48,918 nucleotides of DNA from the NCBI GenBank assembly GCA_016867835.1, contig VGIQ01000007.1, forward strand, positions 1 to 48,918, written 5' to 3'. Below the pieces are notes generated by a model that did not search any database, was not told the DNA's origin, and saw only the letters and a program-made list of their open reading frames with translations. Numbering within the stretch: the first letter of the stretch is position 1; each line of letters starts with the position of its first letter. A program made the position numbers and the translations under genes. This DNA is from Calditrichota bacterium. Its GTDB lineage: Bacteria; Electryoneota; AABM5-125-24; Hatepunaeales; Hatepunaeaceae. Positions 33,050-41,638 of the stretch are shown one piece after another.

Positions 33050-33721
33050 TTAACGACACGCTTCCATCGCCGCTGACAATTGCACAATGTCGCGGCTGGA
33101 GAGTATCTGGCGATCGGACTTACCCAAAGCTGCCGCGATCATTGCCCGGCCGATCTGAGAGGTTGTGCATACCCATCGGGGCATAAGCAGGCGAAGAAGC
33201 GGATAGAACAGATCGCTAAATTGATAAATGAAATAGGATGGACGAACGCCTTTTTCGGGGTGTATGTAGCCGGGCCGAAAGATGTGAAGCCGCTCGAAAG
33301 GCAGGGTGCTCATCAATTGTTCAGCCTCGCCTTTCACCCGCACCCACATCAGGCGACTCGGCCGGGTCGGATCGACCCCTTCACCGGAAAGGAAGCACAT
33401 CGCCAGACCGGGCGAACGTCTCACGAGGATTGCTCCCAGTGCGGCGGCATACTCGACCGTGATCCGTCGGTAGTTGGCTTCCCTCATCATACCCACCTTG
33501 ACGCCGAGGCAGTAGAAGCAGGCATCGAGGCCGGTCAGTTCACGCTCCAGCGGTGAAAAGTCGAGAAAGTCCCGGTGCAGGATTTCGGTGATCTTCGGAT
33601 GCTGCTTCCCGCACGACCGCCGTCCGACGATAAGGACGCTTTCGACGAAATCGCTCTCGAGGCATTCGATCAGAACCCCGCTGCCGATCATGCCGGTTGC
33701 GCCGGTAATGAGGACTCTCAT
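33050..33721 (-). CDS. NAD(P)-binding atypical SDR / epimerase-like protein
   Basis: The 223-residue protein starts with the Rossmann loop LITGATGMIGSGV and continues CFYCLGVKVG, like the small NAD(P)H-binding oxidoreductases related to HTATIP2/YwnB. A C-terminal segment RLHIFRPGYIHPEKG is typical of the group. The classical Tyr-x3-Lys dyad is not obvious. Substrate unknown. It is part of the minus-strand run from the permease to fabL. Confidence 0.75.
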   Translation of the reverse strand: MRVLITGATGMIGSGVLIECLESDFVESVLIVGRRSCGKQHPKITEILHRDFLDFSPLERELTGLDACFYCLGVKVGMMREANYRRITVEYAAALGAILVRRSPGLAMCFLSGEGVDPTRPSRLMWVRVKGEAEQLMSTLPFERLHIFRPGYIHPEKGVRPSYFIYQFSDLFYPLLRLLMPRWVCTTSQIGRAMIAAALGKSDRQILSSRDIVQLSAAMEACR

Positions 33722-33755
33722 CGGGGATCATGATCGAGGGCGGGCAACTCCGGTC

Positions 33756-34157
33756 CTATATCGCTTCGCCAACTGCGACGACATGCCCGTCGGGATCGAG
33801 CAGATAACCGGCTCTATGCCCCCAATCGCGTTCTTCGACGGGGAGCACCGCCCGGGCGCCAGCTTCCCGAGCGCGCGTGAAATATGCTGCCGCATCCGAT
33901 ACAGTCAAATAGAGTTCACAGCGCGGCGTCTGAGTCTCCCAATCTTCACCCGGCAGAGCATCACCAAGCAGTCTTCGTATGCCTCGAATTGGCATCAAGC
34001 CGAGCACGGCGCCGCCCGGCAGGGTGAATTCGGTCATACCGGGAACATCCAACGTCGGTGCAGAATCAAGAAAACGGGCATAGAAATCCGCACTCGCCTT
34101 CTGATCGGCTACATAGATGATGAAGTTCACACCCATCACCACCGGGGGGAGCGACAA
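33756..34157 (-). CDS. VOC (glyoxalase/bleomycin-resistance fold) protein
   Basis: The 133-residue protein has two beta-alpha-beta-beta-beta units: MGVNFIIYVADQKASADFYA and CELYLTVSDAAAYFTRAREA, ending DPDGHVVAVGEAI. The HRAGYLLDPDGH stretch is the usual metal-side strand. Such proteins act as lyases, dioxygenases or antibiotic-binding proteins; the specific role is not visible. TTG 34157 has GGAGATAGGGC upstream; ATG 34136 is an alternative. Only five bases separate it from the permease stop. Confidence 0.8.
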   Translation of the reverse strand: MSLPPVVMGVNFIIYVADQKASADFYARFLDSAPTLDVPGMTEFTLPGGAVLGLMPIRGIRRLLGDALPGEDWETQTPRCELYLTVSDAAAYFTRAREAGARAVLPVEERDWGHRAGYLLDPDGHVVAVGEAI

Positions 34158-34162
34158 AAGCC

Positions 34163-35260
34163 CTATCTCCGTGCCAGACGCGGGTCCATGGCATCGCGAA
34201 GGCCCTCACCGACTAAATTTAGCGCGGTCACGGTGATGAATATGGCTCCACCGGGAAAGAGCGTCATCCACCACCCGGCGGGTAACGTCTCGCGAGCCTT
34301 GGCGAGGATGGCTCCCCAGGATGCGACATTGGGAGGAACTCCAAATCCGAGAAACGAAAGACTCGATTCGACGAGGATGGCAACTGCAACACCGAAGGTT
34401 GCCGAGACGAAGACCGGCGCCAAAGCATTTGGCAGAACATGCCGGAAGATGATCCGGGTCGTGCGGAAGCCCAGCGCCCGCGCAGCAGTTACATAATCTA
34501 TGGCAGCAAGCCGCAGGAACTCGCCGCGCACCAGGCGCGCTACGCCGGCCCAGCCGGTGATGCCGATGACGATCATGATGTTATAGATCGACTGAGGCAG
34601 GTATGCCACGATGGCAATGATTAGAAAGAAGACCGGAAAGCAGATCATCAACTCAATCAGCCGCGAAACCATAAGATCGACGCCACCGCGGAAATAACCG
34701 GCAAGTGCGCCGAGGATAACGCCAATGGTGATATAGATCGATACCGCCACCAGCCCGATCGAGAGCGATATGCGCGTCCCGTGGATGAGCCGGCTGGCGA
34801 TGTCGCGTCCGGTATCGTCAGTGCCGAGCAGATGCGCTCCCGACGGAGGGGTAATGACGTAATTCAGGTCGAAGTCATTGGGGGAAAATGGGATCGGCGG
34901 GAAGAGCACCCATCCGACGCGACGCTCCCCGGGGGGCAACAGCCGGTCGAAGGCGACGAGATGCTTGAATTTCCGATTGCGAAACTCGGCCGGCCAGGAT
35001 GCCAGCCCCAGATCGACAAAGTAGCCCTTGGCGGCCGGCAAGGTGATCCGTCCGTCGTAAACCATAGCCAGCGGCCGGTCGCCGGCAATGAAGTCTGCCA
35101 AAATCGCCGTAACCGCCAGTAGCGCCACCACCGCCAGGCCGACCATCGCCAGTCGGTTGCGACGGAATTGCCGGGCGACGAGCGCGAAGTAGGAAGCACG
35201 CCTGTGACGGCGACCGGGGCTTGATGCTGCCGGGGCGGGTGCAGGTGCGAGTGAGGTCAT
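34163..35260 (-). CDS. Oligopeptide/dipeptide-type ABC permease (OppC/DppC family)
   Basis: The 365-residue inner-membrane protein has an N-terminal helix (about 39-58), a large periplasmic loop (60-155), and five further helices. The cytoplasmic EAA loop is DYVTAARALGFRTTRIIFRH, followed by LPNALAP. The loop contains LLGTDDTGRDIASRLIHGTR, the OppC family signature. Peptide or nickel import would need an OppB partner, ATPases and a binding protein, none of which is nearby, so partners must be elsewhere. The long Ala/Pro-rich N-terminus is unusual. Confidence 0.9.
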   Translation of the reverse strand: MTSLAPAPAPAASSPGRRHRRASYFALVARQFRRNRLAMVGLAVVALLAVTAILADFIAGDRPLAMVYDGRITLPAAKGYFVDLGLASWPAEFRNRKFKHLVAFDRLLPPGERRVGWVLFPPIPFSPNDFDLNYVITPPSGAHLLGTDDTGRDIASRLIHGTRISLSIGLVAVSIYITIGVILGALAGYFRGGVDLMVSRLIELMICFPVFFLIIAIVAYLPQSIYNIMIVIGITGWAGVARLVRGEFLRLAAIDYVTAARALGFRTTRIIFRHVLPNALAPVFVSATFGVAVAILVESSLSFLGFGVPPNVASWGAILAKARETLPAGWWMTLFPGGAIFITVTALNLVGEGLRDAMDPRLARR

Positions 35261-35350
35261 AGCAAGTCAAGATAATCATCAAGTCCTCGCCTTGCAAGCG
35301 GGCGGATCCCAATTCAGACGCATCGATCCTGCCGAATTCTACAAATAGCA

Positions 35351-35375
35351 AAGGCTGGTGTTGACCGCCAGCCCT
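35351..35375 (-). terminator. Probable terminator of htrA
   Basis: Arms AAGGCTGG and CCAGCC(C)TT enclose about nine bases between the htrA stop and the permease gene. On the minus strand the 3' side continues TTTGCTATTTG, moderately T-rich. Confidence 0.55.
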
Positions 35376-35414
35376 TGTGCATACCAAGAACCCCTATCTG
35401 CGAGAGGTCTCCTT

Positions 35415-36935
35415 TTACCCCGGTCGGACCGGAACAAACGTTCGACGCCCCTCGCGCAGGACCCAGAACGGAATCGCCTTCTTACGCTCCTTCAGTTTCT
35501 CGACTGCAGCCTTGTAGTCCTCGAGCGAGGCGATCTCCATTCCACCTACTTCGACAATGACATCGCCGGGCGCGATCAAGCCGTCGGCGGGCGAATCTTC
35601 CAGGACTCCGGTAACGCGGACTCCTTTGGTCTGGTCCGGTTCCCAGGATTCATCGTCGCCGTCAGACTTGAGTGGCGCAACCTCGATGCCGAGCCAGTAC
35701 CGGTCGCCGCGCAAGGCAGGGGGCGTTGCTGCGGCAATGTAGTCCCTCCGGTCGGCAAGTTTAATGCTCAGACTCTTTTCCCGGCCGCCTCGCAGGACGA
35801 TGATGTCGAGGTTGTCGCCCGGAGGGTGATCGGCGATGCGGAATCGGAAGTCGGTTACATCCTCCACCGGCCGGCCGTCGAGCGCGATGATGATATCCCC
35901 GCCCTTCAGGCCGCCCTTGTCGGCAGGCGTCCCGACCTGAACGTCATCTACCATCACCCCTTTCACTTTCGCATCGACACCGAGCGCTTCCCGTTTCAGA
36001 TCGTCCAGTTCGTTCGGCACTACGCCGAGATAACCGCGCTTTACTTCACCCGAAGCGATCAACTGGTTCATCACCTTACGGGCGAGGTTGATCGGAATCG
36101 CGAAGCCGATGCCCTGTCCTTGTGCATTGATAGCGGTATTGATGCCGACCACTCGTCCCTGAATATCGACCAGCGGTCCGCCCGAGTTGCCAAAGTTGAT
36201 CGAGGCGTCGGTCTGGATAAAGTCCTGATACGACGGCCCGCCTTCGCCGCTGATGTTTAGCCCCGAGCGGCCTCGCGCCGAAATGACGCCGACCGTCACC
36301 GTCCAGTCGAGTCCGAAGGGGTTGCCCACCGCGATAGCCCAGTCGCCGATCCGGATGTCGTCGCTGTTGCCAAGATTGGCTACCATTTCGGATGGAATCG
36401 AGCCCTCGACCTTTATCAGCGCAACGTCGGTTTCGCGGTCGTTGCCGATCACCTTGGCCGGCATCGAGGTCTTATCGGAAAACTTCACTGTGATCGATGT
36501 CGCGTCGGAGATGACGTGGTTGTTGGTGAGGATGTAGCCTTCCGCGGAGACGATGATGCCCGAGCCGCCGCTCGTAACCTGAGGCACCCGTCCACGCGAA
36601 CGTCCGCGCGGCGGTTGATTGAAGAATGGCCCCCAGTCGAACATGTCGAACGGCACGGCGGGATGTCCCGCAAGGGTCTTCTCGGCGGTGATGTTGACGA
36701 CCGTCGGCTTGACGATCTCCGCAACCCGGACGAAGGGGCTTTCACCGTTTGCATTGACCAGCGGCGCAAGGCTGCTGCCGGACGCTGCTGGAAGCGCCGT
36801 CGGAGTCGTCGGTCCGGCGGTCAACCGGGTCGGTGTCTCCCACCCGGTAGCAAGCATGAATCCCGCGCCGAAGCAGACTGCAGCGAAGAGAAGTGTATAG
36901 AGTAACCGGCGAGGACCGGATTGACGGTAGATCAT
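35415..36935 (-). CDS. htrA: HtrA/Do-family periplasmic serine protease
   Basis: The 506-residue protease has a signal anchor (LLYTLLFAAVCFGAGFMLAT), a trypsin-like domain with the triad His140 (TNNHVI), Asp170 (ETDVALI) and Ser251 (GNSGGPL), and two PDZ domains (about 315-400 and 415-500). It degrades or refolds damaged envelope proteins. The Q-linker near residues 100-115 (PPRGRSRGRVPQV) resembles the regulatory LA-loop region. An imperfect palindrome lies just upstream (36954-36980). Length and order match DegP/DegQ/MucD proteins. Confidence 0.96.
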   Translation of the reverse strand: MIYRQSGPRRLLYTLLFAAVCFGAGFMLATGWETPTRLTAGPTTPTALPAASGSSLAPLVNANGESPFVRVAEIVKPTVVNITAEKTLAGHPAVPFDMFDWGPFFNQPPRGRSRGRVPQVTSGGSGIIVSAEGYILTNNHVISDATSITVKFSDKTSMPAKVIGNDRETDVALIKVEGSIPSEMVANLGNSDDIRIGDWAIAVGNPFGLDWTVTVGVISARGRSGLNISGEGGPSYQDFIQTDASINFGNSGGPLVDIQGRVVGINTAINAQGQGIGFAIPINLARKVMNQLIASGEVKRGYLGVVPNELDDLKREALGVDAKVKGVMVDDVQVGTPADKGGLKGGDIIIALDGRPVEDVTDFRFRIADHPPGDNLDIIVLRGGREKSLSIKLADRRDYIAAATPPALRGDRYWLGIEVAPLKSDGDDESWEPDQTKGVRVTGVLEDSPADGLIAPGDVIVEVGGMEIASLEDYKAAVEKLKERKKAIPFWVLREGRRTFVPVRPG

Positions 36936-36953
36936 AGTCGTTCAAACTCGTGA

Positions 36954-36980
36954 TTGAAGCGTGATGCGCAGTCACTTCAA
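36954..36980. promoter_or_regulatory. Imperfect palindrome upstream of htrA
   Basis: TTGAAGCGTGA and TCACTTCAA face each other around TGCGCAG, about 20-45 bases before the htrA ATG. It could be an operator for envelope-stress control, but no known site is matched. Confidence 0.3.
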
Positions 36981-37099
36981 ATGGAAAAGTGCGCCTGCCT
37001 ATACTTGGACGCTATAGAACTTGGTCGGTTCCCGCATCAAAGGGGGCAGTCGTCAACGCTCGCATCGAACGGGTTGTCTGTCGCCATCACATCCGGTGA

Positions 37100-37549
37100 C
37101 TACCCTTGAGGCGTCTTGGACGTGCCGCCCTTGGCACCGCCCGGCTTGGGAGAGCTCTTCGGTTTGGCGGAGGATTTGACAGCCTTTTTCTTGACGGCAG
37201 CGCGGGGTGAGGCTTTGGCCGGTGCCTTGTCGCTGATGCGGGCGATAGCGGCGCGCTTGCTCTCGATCCCTTTCTCAAGTCCGGCGATGTCGCGCATCGC
37301 CTTCTGGATCGCTTTGTCGGAAAGGGGATTGCCTGGCGATGCCGAGTTTGCCATCGCAATGACCCGATCCCCGATCTCTTGCTTCAGGCGGTCGATCTGC
37401 CGCTTGAGCGACAGGATATCGAACTTCAACTTCCCAATCTTGGCCTGCTCTTCGATGAAGTCCGCGGCAACTGCACCCAGTTCCGTCGCCCGGGCGCCCA
37501 ACTTCTTCAGGCCTTCGGAAACCGCTGCTTTGAGATCTTTCTTCGGCAT
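37100..37549 (-). CDS. Coiled-coil protein with a Lys/Ala/Pro-rich basic tail
   Basis: The 149-residue protein starts at ATG 37549 after a strong AAGGAGG site. Residues about 5-95 form long amphipathic helices (KKLGARATELGAVAADFIEE, then KRQIDRLKQEIGDRV), and residues 105-149 are a low-complexity basic tail (KAPAKASPRAAVKKKAVKSS, then PKPGGAKGG) like histone H1-type bacterial tails. It may bind DNA or polyphosphate, or act as a phasin-like structural protein; no domain is assigned. A promoter with TATATT lies upstream. Confidence 0.7.
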   Translation of the reverse strand: MPKKDLKAAVSEGLKKLGARATELGAVAADFIEEQAKIGKLKFDILSLKRQIDRLKQEIGDRVIAMANSASPGNPLSDKAIQKAMRDIAGLEKGIESKRAAIARISDKAPAKASPRAAVKKKAVKSSAKPKSSPKPGGAKGGTSKTPQG

Positions 37550-37590
37550 AATTCCTCCTTTATAGTGGGAGCCAGTGCGCTCCTCTGCAC

Positions 37591-37619
37591 AATATAACCT
37601 CACGCCTGCGTCAACGCAA
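37591..37619 (-). promoter_or_regulatory. Promoter of the coiled-coil basic protein
   Basis: On the minus strand TTGCGT (37619-37614), 17 bp and TATATT (37596-37591). Transcription should start near 37584, giving a leader of about 35 bases. Confidence 0.55.
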
Positions 37620-37639
37620 CCGACCTGCACCGGACGGAC

Positions 37640-37668
37640 TTGGCAAATGAAGCCCAATAGCGTATATT
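37640..37668 (+). promoter_or_regulatory. Promoter of the YfhO-family gene
   Basis: TTGGCA (37640-37645), 17 bp, TATATT (37663-37668). It is divergent from, and about 20 bases from, the minus-strand promoter. Confidence 0.6.
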
Positions 37669-37756
37669 GCGTTGCGGCAGGAACAGAACCATTAACCTGC
37701 ATACATAGACGATCAGCCGTCTTTAACCTGCAACCGACTGAGCCGACAGGAGACGA

Positions 37757-40339
37757 TTGAAAAGCGAGCGCGAACGTCCATCGGAAAATTCCGGAATGAC
37801 CACCAAATCCTTCCCTCCCCCGCGTGAGCCTTTATCAATAGGCGCGATCTGGGATCGCTGCCGTCGCGACCTGCCGGCGATAGGGGGGGTCTATCTCCTG
37901 TTAGCGCTCTTCTTCGCTCCGGTTATATTCGAAGGCAAGGGTCTCTCTCCGGCGGCAGATATGGTCGCATCGGCGGGGATGTATCGGATGGGGGAGGAGG
38001 CGATTGCCGGCGGACGCTTCCCACTCTGGAATCCGACCCTCTTCTGCGGTTTGCCGATGTTCGCGAGTCTCCAATATGCACTCTTCGTCTATCCGCCGGA
38101 ATACGTGATACGCGCACTCTCGTTCGTCTTCGGCAGCAGCGACTATCGCATCTGGCTCTTTCATTATCTGATAGCGGCGACTCTGGCATATCTTCTGGCG
38201 CGCCATTTCGGAGCCGGACGGGCTGCTGCCTGGCTCGCCGGTGCGGCGTTCGGATACTCGCCGCAACTTATCGTCCTGGCGGATGTCGGACATGGCTCGA
38301 AACTGATGGCTATGACCTGGCTTCCGCTTATCTACCTGCTGATGGACCGGCTGCGGCTTAGACCTACTCCCGGGCGCGCAGCAGCGCTCGGACTCGCTTT
38401 CGCGGTGCAGGTGCTGGCGCTTCATCCGCAAGTCGCCGCTTATGGCGCACTCCTGATGGGGGTCTATATCCTCTATCACCTGGCTGCCGGTTTTATCGGC
38501 AAAGAAAGGACGCCGCTTCCGGTGAAGCTTCTGGGCTGGTGGTCGGGAGCGATGGTAATAGCCTTGGGCGTATCTGCGATTCTTTGGGTTTCGGTGCTCG
38601 ATTATGCGCGCTTTTCGATGCGCGGAGCCGCCGCTGCGGCGACCGGCGCAACCGGCGGCGGCGTATCATGGGATTATGCAACCGGTTGGTCTTTTCACCC
38701 CATCGAATCGATCACCTACTTCTTCCCCGGCTTCTTCGGCTTCGGCAACGAGACCTATTGGGGCACGGTCGGCACCCCCGACGGGACGCCTTTCACCCAC
38801 AACCCGATGTATTTCGGGGTAACAGTGCTCTTTCTTGCAGTGATAGGAATGATCCTAAGGCCAAAGCGGATATGGGGACCGCTCCTGACCCTGGCGCTGG
38901 TGGCCTGGGTTCTCTCCTTCGGACGGTATCTGCCGGTCCTCTACGGGCCATTCTACCACCTCCTGCCGCTCTTCAACAAGTTCCGTGCGCCGGTTATGGG
39001 CCAGGTGCTGCTTTTGCTGCCCATGACGGCGTTAGCCGGAATCGGTCTTCAGGCCCTTCTGGAGCAATTGAAAGGCGACTCCGGGAGATTCAAGTCACCC
39101 GGCTCGACGACCGTCCGACCCTTGCTGCCGAAGATACTGACGATTCTGGCGGTCATCGCGGGCGCGAAGATTTTCCTCATGCTGCTGAGTGACGGCCTTT
39201 TTCGGTCGATTTACACCGGTCTGGCCCGGATCATCCAACCAAAGGCTAATCCTCAGGTCCTTGCTGCAGCGCTTGAGGTTGCCCGATCGGACGCGCTGGT
39301 GCAACTCCTATTGATAGGACTGCTCTGCCTGTTGACCGCGCTCGCCTGGCGCCGTAAAGTGGCTGCGCTGCCCTTCACAATTGCGATCTGCGCCCTGTTC
39401 CTGCTTGACCTCTACCTCGTCGATCGCAAACTTGTAACGTTTACGCCGCGGGGCACAAAGAGCGACATTTTTAGAGCCGAGGGCGTTGCCAGCCACCTCC
39501 TGAAACAGCCCGGCTACTTCCGGCTTCATCCGCTCGATACCCGCTACCGTGCGGCGAATTGGTGGAGTTACCACGGTATCGCCACGACGAATGGCTATTT
39601 TGGCGCGAAGATGGCGAACTATCAAGCCTTTATGAACGAGTTCGGCATCGACGCGACGCCGCCTCACAACTGGCTTACCCTGCACCGCCGGCCGCAGGTG
39701 CTCGATGCGCTTAATGTCCGCTATATTATCAGTTCCTATCCGCTGGAGCAGATATTCGAGGAACTGAAACGGCAGGGGCAGGGCGATCCGGTCCGTCCGG
39801 CATCAGCCTATTTGCTTGAAGTTGTCGGGCGGGATGTCCGGCCGGGCGCCGGTCCGTTCGTCTATCGCAACCCGGGCGAATTGCCTCGGGCGCGTCTAAC
39901 CGGCGAGTTTCAGGTTATCCCCGACTTGACGGCGACCTATGCTGCGATGCAGGGGCGAACGTGGGATCCGCGAGCCTTGACGTTGGTCGACCGCAAGCCC
40001 GTTCCCGAGCCTATCCCCGGTGCCCCGGGCCGGGCCGAAATCGTCTCCTTTACCAATGAGCGAATCGAGATTTCGACCGCAGCGGACGACCCGCGACTCC
40101 TGGTGCTTGCCGAGACCTATTACCCGTCGGGTTGGACGGCAACGATAAATGGAAAAGACGCAGAGATTTTGCGTGCCGATGGGGTCTTGCGCGCGGTTGC
40201 CTTGCCGGCCGGCGAGCACAAGGTGGTCTTTACCTTCCGGCCGCGCCTTTTCTATGCCGGGTTGACGGTATCGCTGATAACACTGTTCGCCATTGCCGGG
40301 CTCGGAATTGGCGTTATCGTTCGCCGGCGTCGGAGTTAG
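37757..40339 (+). CDS. YfhO-family membrane protein
   Basis: The 860-residue protein has about a dozen membrane segments in its first 540 residues. It carries the YfhO hallmark region LSPAADMVASAGMYRMGEEA, then RFPLWNPTLFCGLPMFASLQ, which resembles the first loop of GT-C glycosyltransferases. A soluble C-terminal domain (about 555-825) is periplasmic, and a final helix (835-855) follows. Family members act in cell-wall or lipid-linked glycosylation. TTG 37757 is supported by AGGAG five bases upstream; ATG 37796 is an in-frame alternative without a good site. Confidence 0.85.
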   Translation: MKSERERPSENSGMTTKSFPPPREPLSIGAIWDRCRRDLPAIGGVYLLLALFFAPVIFEGKGLSPAADMVASAGMYRMGEEAIAGGRFPLWNPTLFCGLPMFASLQYALFVYPPEYVIRALSFVFGSSDYRIWLFHYLIAATLAYLLARHFGAGRAAAWLAGAAFGYSPQLIVLADVGHGSKLMAMTWLPLIYLLMDRLRLRPTPGRAAALGLAFAVQVLALHPQVAAYGALLMGVYILYHLAAGFIGKERTPLPVKLLGWWSGAMVIALGVSAILWVSVLDYARFSMRGAAAAATGATGGGVSWDYATGWSFHPIESITYFFPGFFGFGNETYWGTVGTPDGTPFTHNPMYFGVTVLFLAVIGMILRPKRIWGPLLTLALVAWVLSFGRYLPVLYGPFYHLLPLFNKFRAPVMGQVLLLLPMTALAGIGLQALLEQLKGDSGRFKSPGSTTVRPLLPKILTILAVIAGAKIFLMLLSDGLFRSIYTGLARIIQPKANPQVLAAALEVARSDALVQLLLIGLLCLLTALAWRRKVAALPFTIAICALFLLDLYLVDRKLVTFTPRGTKSDIFRAEGVASHLLKQPGYFRLHPLDTRYRAANWWSYHGIATTNGYFGAKMANYQAFMNEFGIDATPPHNWLTLHRRPQVLDALNVRYIISSYPLEQIFEELKRQGQGDPVRPASAYLLEVVGRDVRPGAGPFVYRNPGELPRARLTGEFQVIPDLTATYAAMQGRTWDPRALTLVDRKPVPEPIPGAPGRAEIVSFTNERIEISTAADDPRLLVLAETYYPSGWTATINGKDAEILRADGVLRAVALPAGEHKVVFTFRPRLFYAGLTVSLITLFAIAGLGIGVIVRRRRS

Positions 40340-40417
40340 TTCAAGACTTGGCGATGAGCGGAATCCCGCTCGTCAAGTCACCTTTATACTACTTAATGCA
40401 GTTAGTTCTTGTCTTCT

Positions 40418-40507
40418 CCCCCCTGCTTTGCGGGGGGGGTATAAAAGGGGGGGCAATATGGAGTTGCACTTCTACCCTCCTGTAGTCCCCCCGCAGAGCG
40501 GGGGGAC
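40418..40507. repeat. Two C/G-tract hairpins
   Basis: First: CCCCCC and GGGGGG around TGCTTTGC (40418-40439). Second: GTCCCCCCGC and GCGGGGGGAC around AGA (40485-40507). Between them is ATAAAAGGGGGGG. They follow the YfhO stop and may terminate transcription or belong to a dispersed palindrome family. Confidence 0.6.
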
Positions 40508-40546
40508 GGGACAAGATGATATGCACCCAATTATAACGGATGCCGA

Positions 40547-40993
40547 ATGTTCAAACGGATCGTCTGTCCGGTCGGACTCGCACCGGACACTTACTACGCG
40601 GTGCCAACCGCGGCACAACTTGCCGACCTCTATGGAGCCGAACTGATCCTGCTCCATCTTGACGACCGGTTTCTGTCGGAGACGGAAATGGTGATGCTGC
40701 GAACCAGCGTTGCCGATAAACAGGAGGAATTTCGCCTCCGGGCGGTCGAGGAGAAGGCCAGCATTGAGGCTATTGCAAATGGAATGGACCTAAAGACTGC
40801 GGTTACCAGGGTGGTGCTAAGAGAAGGCTTCCGGGAGCGCGACATTCCCCGCGAAGCCGAAGACCTCGGCGCGGATCTCATCGTCGTCCATTCATCCGGC
40901 CGTAACACCATGGTGGAGCACGTCGTAGGTTCGACGTCGGAGTCGATCCTGAAGCATGCTCGGATTTCGGTGTTGGTGTTGTTCAGGAAGTAG
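40547..40993 (+). CDS. Universal stress protein (UspA family)
   Basis: The 148-residue protein has the UspA fold: KRIVCPVGLAPDTYYAVPTA at the start, a central charged helix, and DLIVVHSSGRNTMVEHVVGS, then TSESILKHARISVLV. The nucleotide-binding motif G-2x-G-9x-G(S/T) is only partly kept (SSGRN...VGST), so ATP binding is uncertain. Usp proteins support survival under stress. No partner gene is adjacent. Confidence 0.88.
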   Translation: MFKRIVCPVGLAPDTYYAVPTAAQLADLYGAELILLHLDDRFLSETEMVMLRTSVADKQEEFRLRAVEEKASIEAIANGMDLKTAVTRVVLREGFRERDIPREAEDLGADLIVVHSSGRNTMVEHVVGSTSESILKHARISVLVLFRK

Positions 40994-41009
40994 TTGCAAT
41001 TAATGGAGG

Positions 41010-41071
41010 GTGGACATTCCTGTCCGCACTAACTTGAACCACTTTCAGAAGGACAGACAGGAATGTCCGCC
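41010..41071. repeat. Inverted pair of GGACATTCC hairpins
   Basis: GTGGACA and TGTCCGC enclose TTCC at 41010-41027; a reversed copy (GACAGGAATGTCCGCC) lies at 41056-41071. The two copies can also pair with each other over 13 bases. Confidence 0.6.
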
Positions 41072-41134
41072 ATGCAAGGCAACTGTTTGTTGCGCTGATA
41101 TATTAGCAAATATCCCCATTCACAAGACATCAAT

Positions 41135-41638
41135 ATGAATAGCGGAACTCCCCTAACCTGGACGTCCGTGGCAACCCGATTCGGGACGTTCTTTGTTGTC
41201 GCGACGGACAAGGTTGTCGTCGAGATCATTCTACCGGGAAGTTCGGTACGCCCGTCGTCAGCGGCGGTTATGGTCGAATCTCCATCCGTCGGTCACCCGC
41301 TTGCCGAGGGTGTCGCTCTCATTCGGAAATGGGAAGATGGTGAAGACGTCCGTATCACGGCTCGCTTCAAGCCGCAGGGAACGCCGTTTCAGCAAGAAGT
41401 CTGGAAGGCGCTTGCCAAAGTGCCGCGCGGCACGGTCGTCACCTATGGCGAACTGGCGCAAATGATAGGGCGTCCCGGCGCAGCCCGGGCAGTCGGGCGC
41501 GCCATGGCGACCAACCCGATACCACTCCTAATCCCCTGCCACCGGGTGATCGCCGCCGGAGGACGAGTGGGAGGCTACGGCGGCTCCGAGGGTCTCAAGC
41601 GCAAACTGCTCTCCGCTGAGGGAGTCGAGGTCCGGTGA
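41135..41638 (+). CDS. ogt: Methylated-DNA-protein-cysteine methyltransferase
   Basis: The 167-residue suicide enzyme removes methyl groups from O6-methylguanine. Its C-terminal domain has FQQEVWKALAKVPRGTVVTY, the RAVGRAMATNP helix and the active-site PCHRV with the acceptor Cys. The N-terminal domain is short. A TATATT hexamer lies at 41099-41104, but no good -35 or ribosome site is visible. It overlaps the DUF362 gene by four bases (GTGA). Confidence 0.95.
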   Translation: MNSGTPLTWTSVATRFGTFFVVATDKVVVEIILPGSSVRPSSAAVMVESPSVGHPLAEGVALIRKWEDGEDVRITARFKPQGTPFQQEVWKALAKVPRGTVVTYGELAQMIGRPGAARAVGRAMATNPIPLLIPCHRVIAAGGRVGGYGGSEGLKRKLLSAEGVEVR

